From positions 1 to 16,478 of the forward strand of contig JAGWNO010000021.1 of the NCBI GenBank assembly GCA_028871235.1: 16,478 bases of DNA, in the 5' to 3' direction. This DNA is from Gammaproteobacteria bacterium (GTDB taxonomy: Bacteria; Pseudomonadota; Gammaproteobacteria; Natronospirales; REEB76). The position numbers and the translations under genes were made by a program. The notes beneath the pieces were generated by a model. The model worked only from the letters and a program-made list of their open reading frames with translations. It did not search any database and was not told the origin of the DNA. Of the stretch, positions 16,139 to 16,478 are shown one piece after another (the stretch's first letter is position 1; the number at the start of each line of letters is the position of its first letter).

Positions 16139-16325
16139 TCCTGCAGAGGGCTACCCATCTGTGATCATCCGCTCAGGCAGGACTGGCCGGCGGACTCCGT
16201 AACGCAGGGTGAGCGGCACAGCCGCAAACACCGGTTCTCTCCGGGAGCATGGTCGCAGCGCAGAGCGTTCACAATCTCCTGCCAGGAGGCGAGCAGGGTG
16301 GGAAAGCCCCCGTAAGCCCCTGAAT
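16139..16325. other. Non-coding spacer after rlmB
   Basis: No convincing gene is found here. A small hairpin has arms CTCCT (16276-16280) and AGGAG (16284-16288) with a GCC loop. Just beyond it AAGCCCC occurs twice, ten bases apart. A 24-codon frame from ATG 16249 has its only purine-rich stretch too close to the start and no family resemblance. No T-tract terminator for rlmB is visible. Confidence 0.4.
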
Positions 16326-16354
16326 TTGCACGCTCCAACCCCTTCCGGTATGAT
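16326..16354 (+). promoter_or_regulatory. Promoter of the rpsF ribosomal-protein operon
   Basis: TTGCAC (-35, 16326-16331) and TATGAT (-10, 16349-16354) are separated by exactly 17 nt. The following bases (TCGCGCCC) are GC-rich, a discriminator typical of growth-rate and stringently controlled promoters. Transcription should begin near 16361, giving a leader of about 73 nt before rpsF. Confidence 0.8.
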
Positions 16355-16364
16355 TCGCGCCCTT

Positions 16365-16409
16365 CCGGCCTGACCGCCGGGAGCCTTGCTCCACCGCCTG
16401 ACGGGGAGC
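16365..16409 (+). promoter_or_regulatory. Structured leader of the rpsF mRNA
   Basis: Two hairpins can form in series. The first pairs CCGGC (16365-16369) with GCCGG (16376-16380). The second pairs GCTCC (16388-16392) with GGAGC (16405-16409), then after a bulged A continues as CCG/CGG closing a CCTGA loop. A competing stem pairs GGAGC (16380-16384) with the same GCTCC. rpsF leaders in many bacteria bind an S6:S18 complex for autogenous control. Whether this one carries that motif I cannot confirm by eye. Confidence 0.45.
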
Positions 16410-16433
16410 CGGCAAGTCCATAAGGAGCAACAG

Positions 16434-16478
16434 TTGAGACACTACGAAATCGTGTTTCTGGTCCACCCTGACCAGAGC
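16434..16478 (+). CDS. rpsF: 30S ribosomal protein S6 (N-terminal fragment)
   Basis: The first 15 codons read MRHYEIVFLVHPDQS, nearly identical to the start of E. coli S6 (MRHYEIVFMVHPDQS). S6 binds the central domain of 16S rRNA together with S18 in the 30S platform. The start codon is TTG at 16434, supported by a strong Shine-Dalgarno AAGGAG at 16422-16427 with a 6-nt spacing and by the homology beginning exactly there. The gene runs off the right edge; rpsR and rplI would be expected next. Confidence 0.95.
   Translation, partial: MRHYEIVFLVHPDQS

Noticed and set aside
16269..16466. 65-codon minus-strand frame over the rpsF promoter
   Set aside because: It overlaps the rpsF promoter, leader and start, and its sequence looks random.

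Overview
The window is a GC-rich bacterial chromosome segment. Gene content and order place it in the Gammaproteobacteria: nnrD-tsaE-amidase-mutL-miaA-hfq-hflX-hflK-hflC-yjeT-purA, then tRNA-Leu, rnr, rlmB and rpsF. This is the classic amiB-mutL-miaA-hfq-hflX-hflKC superoperon joined to the purA-rnr-rlmB-rpsF block, as in E. coli and Pseudomonas. MutL keeps a complete metal-binding endonuclease motif, which argues against a Dam/MutH-type enteric. I cannot name a genus.

Layout. Positions 1-10518 are almost wall-to-wall plus-strand genes with ATGA or TGATG overlaps or short gaps. They cover metabolite repair (nnrD, truncated at the left edge), tRNA modification (tsaE for t6A, miaA for i6A), peptidoglycan splitting (amidase), mismatch repair (mutL), the RNA chaperone Hfq, the ribosome-rescue GTPase HflX, the FtsH-modulating pair HflK/HflC, a small DUF2065 membrane protein, adenylosuccinate synthetase, and a CsaA/YgjH-type tRNA-binding-domain protein. 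Internal promoters are visible before the amidase and, less clearly, before hfq. Positions 10569-13023 are the only minus-strand block: a large predicted outer-membrane protein with an N-terminal CBM9-like domain and a DUF5916-type barrel, then tRNA-Leu(CAG) with a very good promoter. Positions 13119-16138 return to the plus strand with rnr and rlmB. A 295-base non-coding stretch follows. It holds a strong promoter and a structured leader for rpsF, of which only the first 15 codons are present.

How the genes relate. Most are translation, RNA-metabolism and envelope quality-control functions: TsaE, MiaA and tRNA-Leu act on decoding, RlmB modifies 23S rRNA, HflX splits stalled ribosomes, RNase R degrades structured RNA, Hfq guides sRNA regulation, and HflKC restrains FtsH. 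The accessory element is the CBM9/DUF5916 gene beside tRNA-Leu, possibly together with the csaA-like gene.

I looked for an undescribed system (defence, mobile, RNA-based or repeat-based) and did not find one. The features most worth following up are the rpsF leader with competing hairpins, the tightly packed divergent tRNA-Leu/rnr control region, the CBM9/DUF5916 gene, and the divergent HflK/HflC pair.
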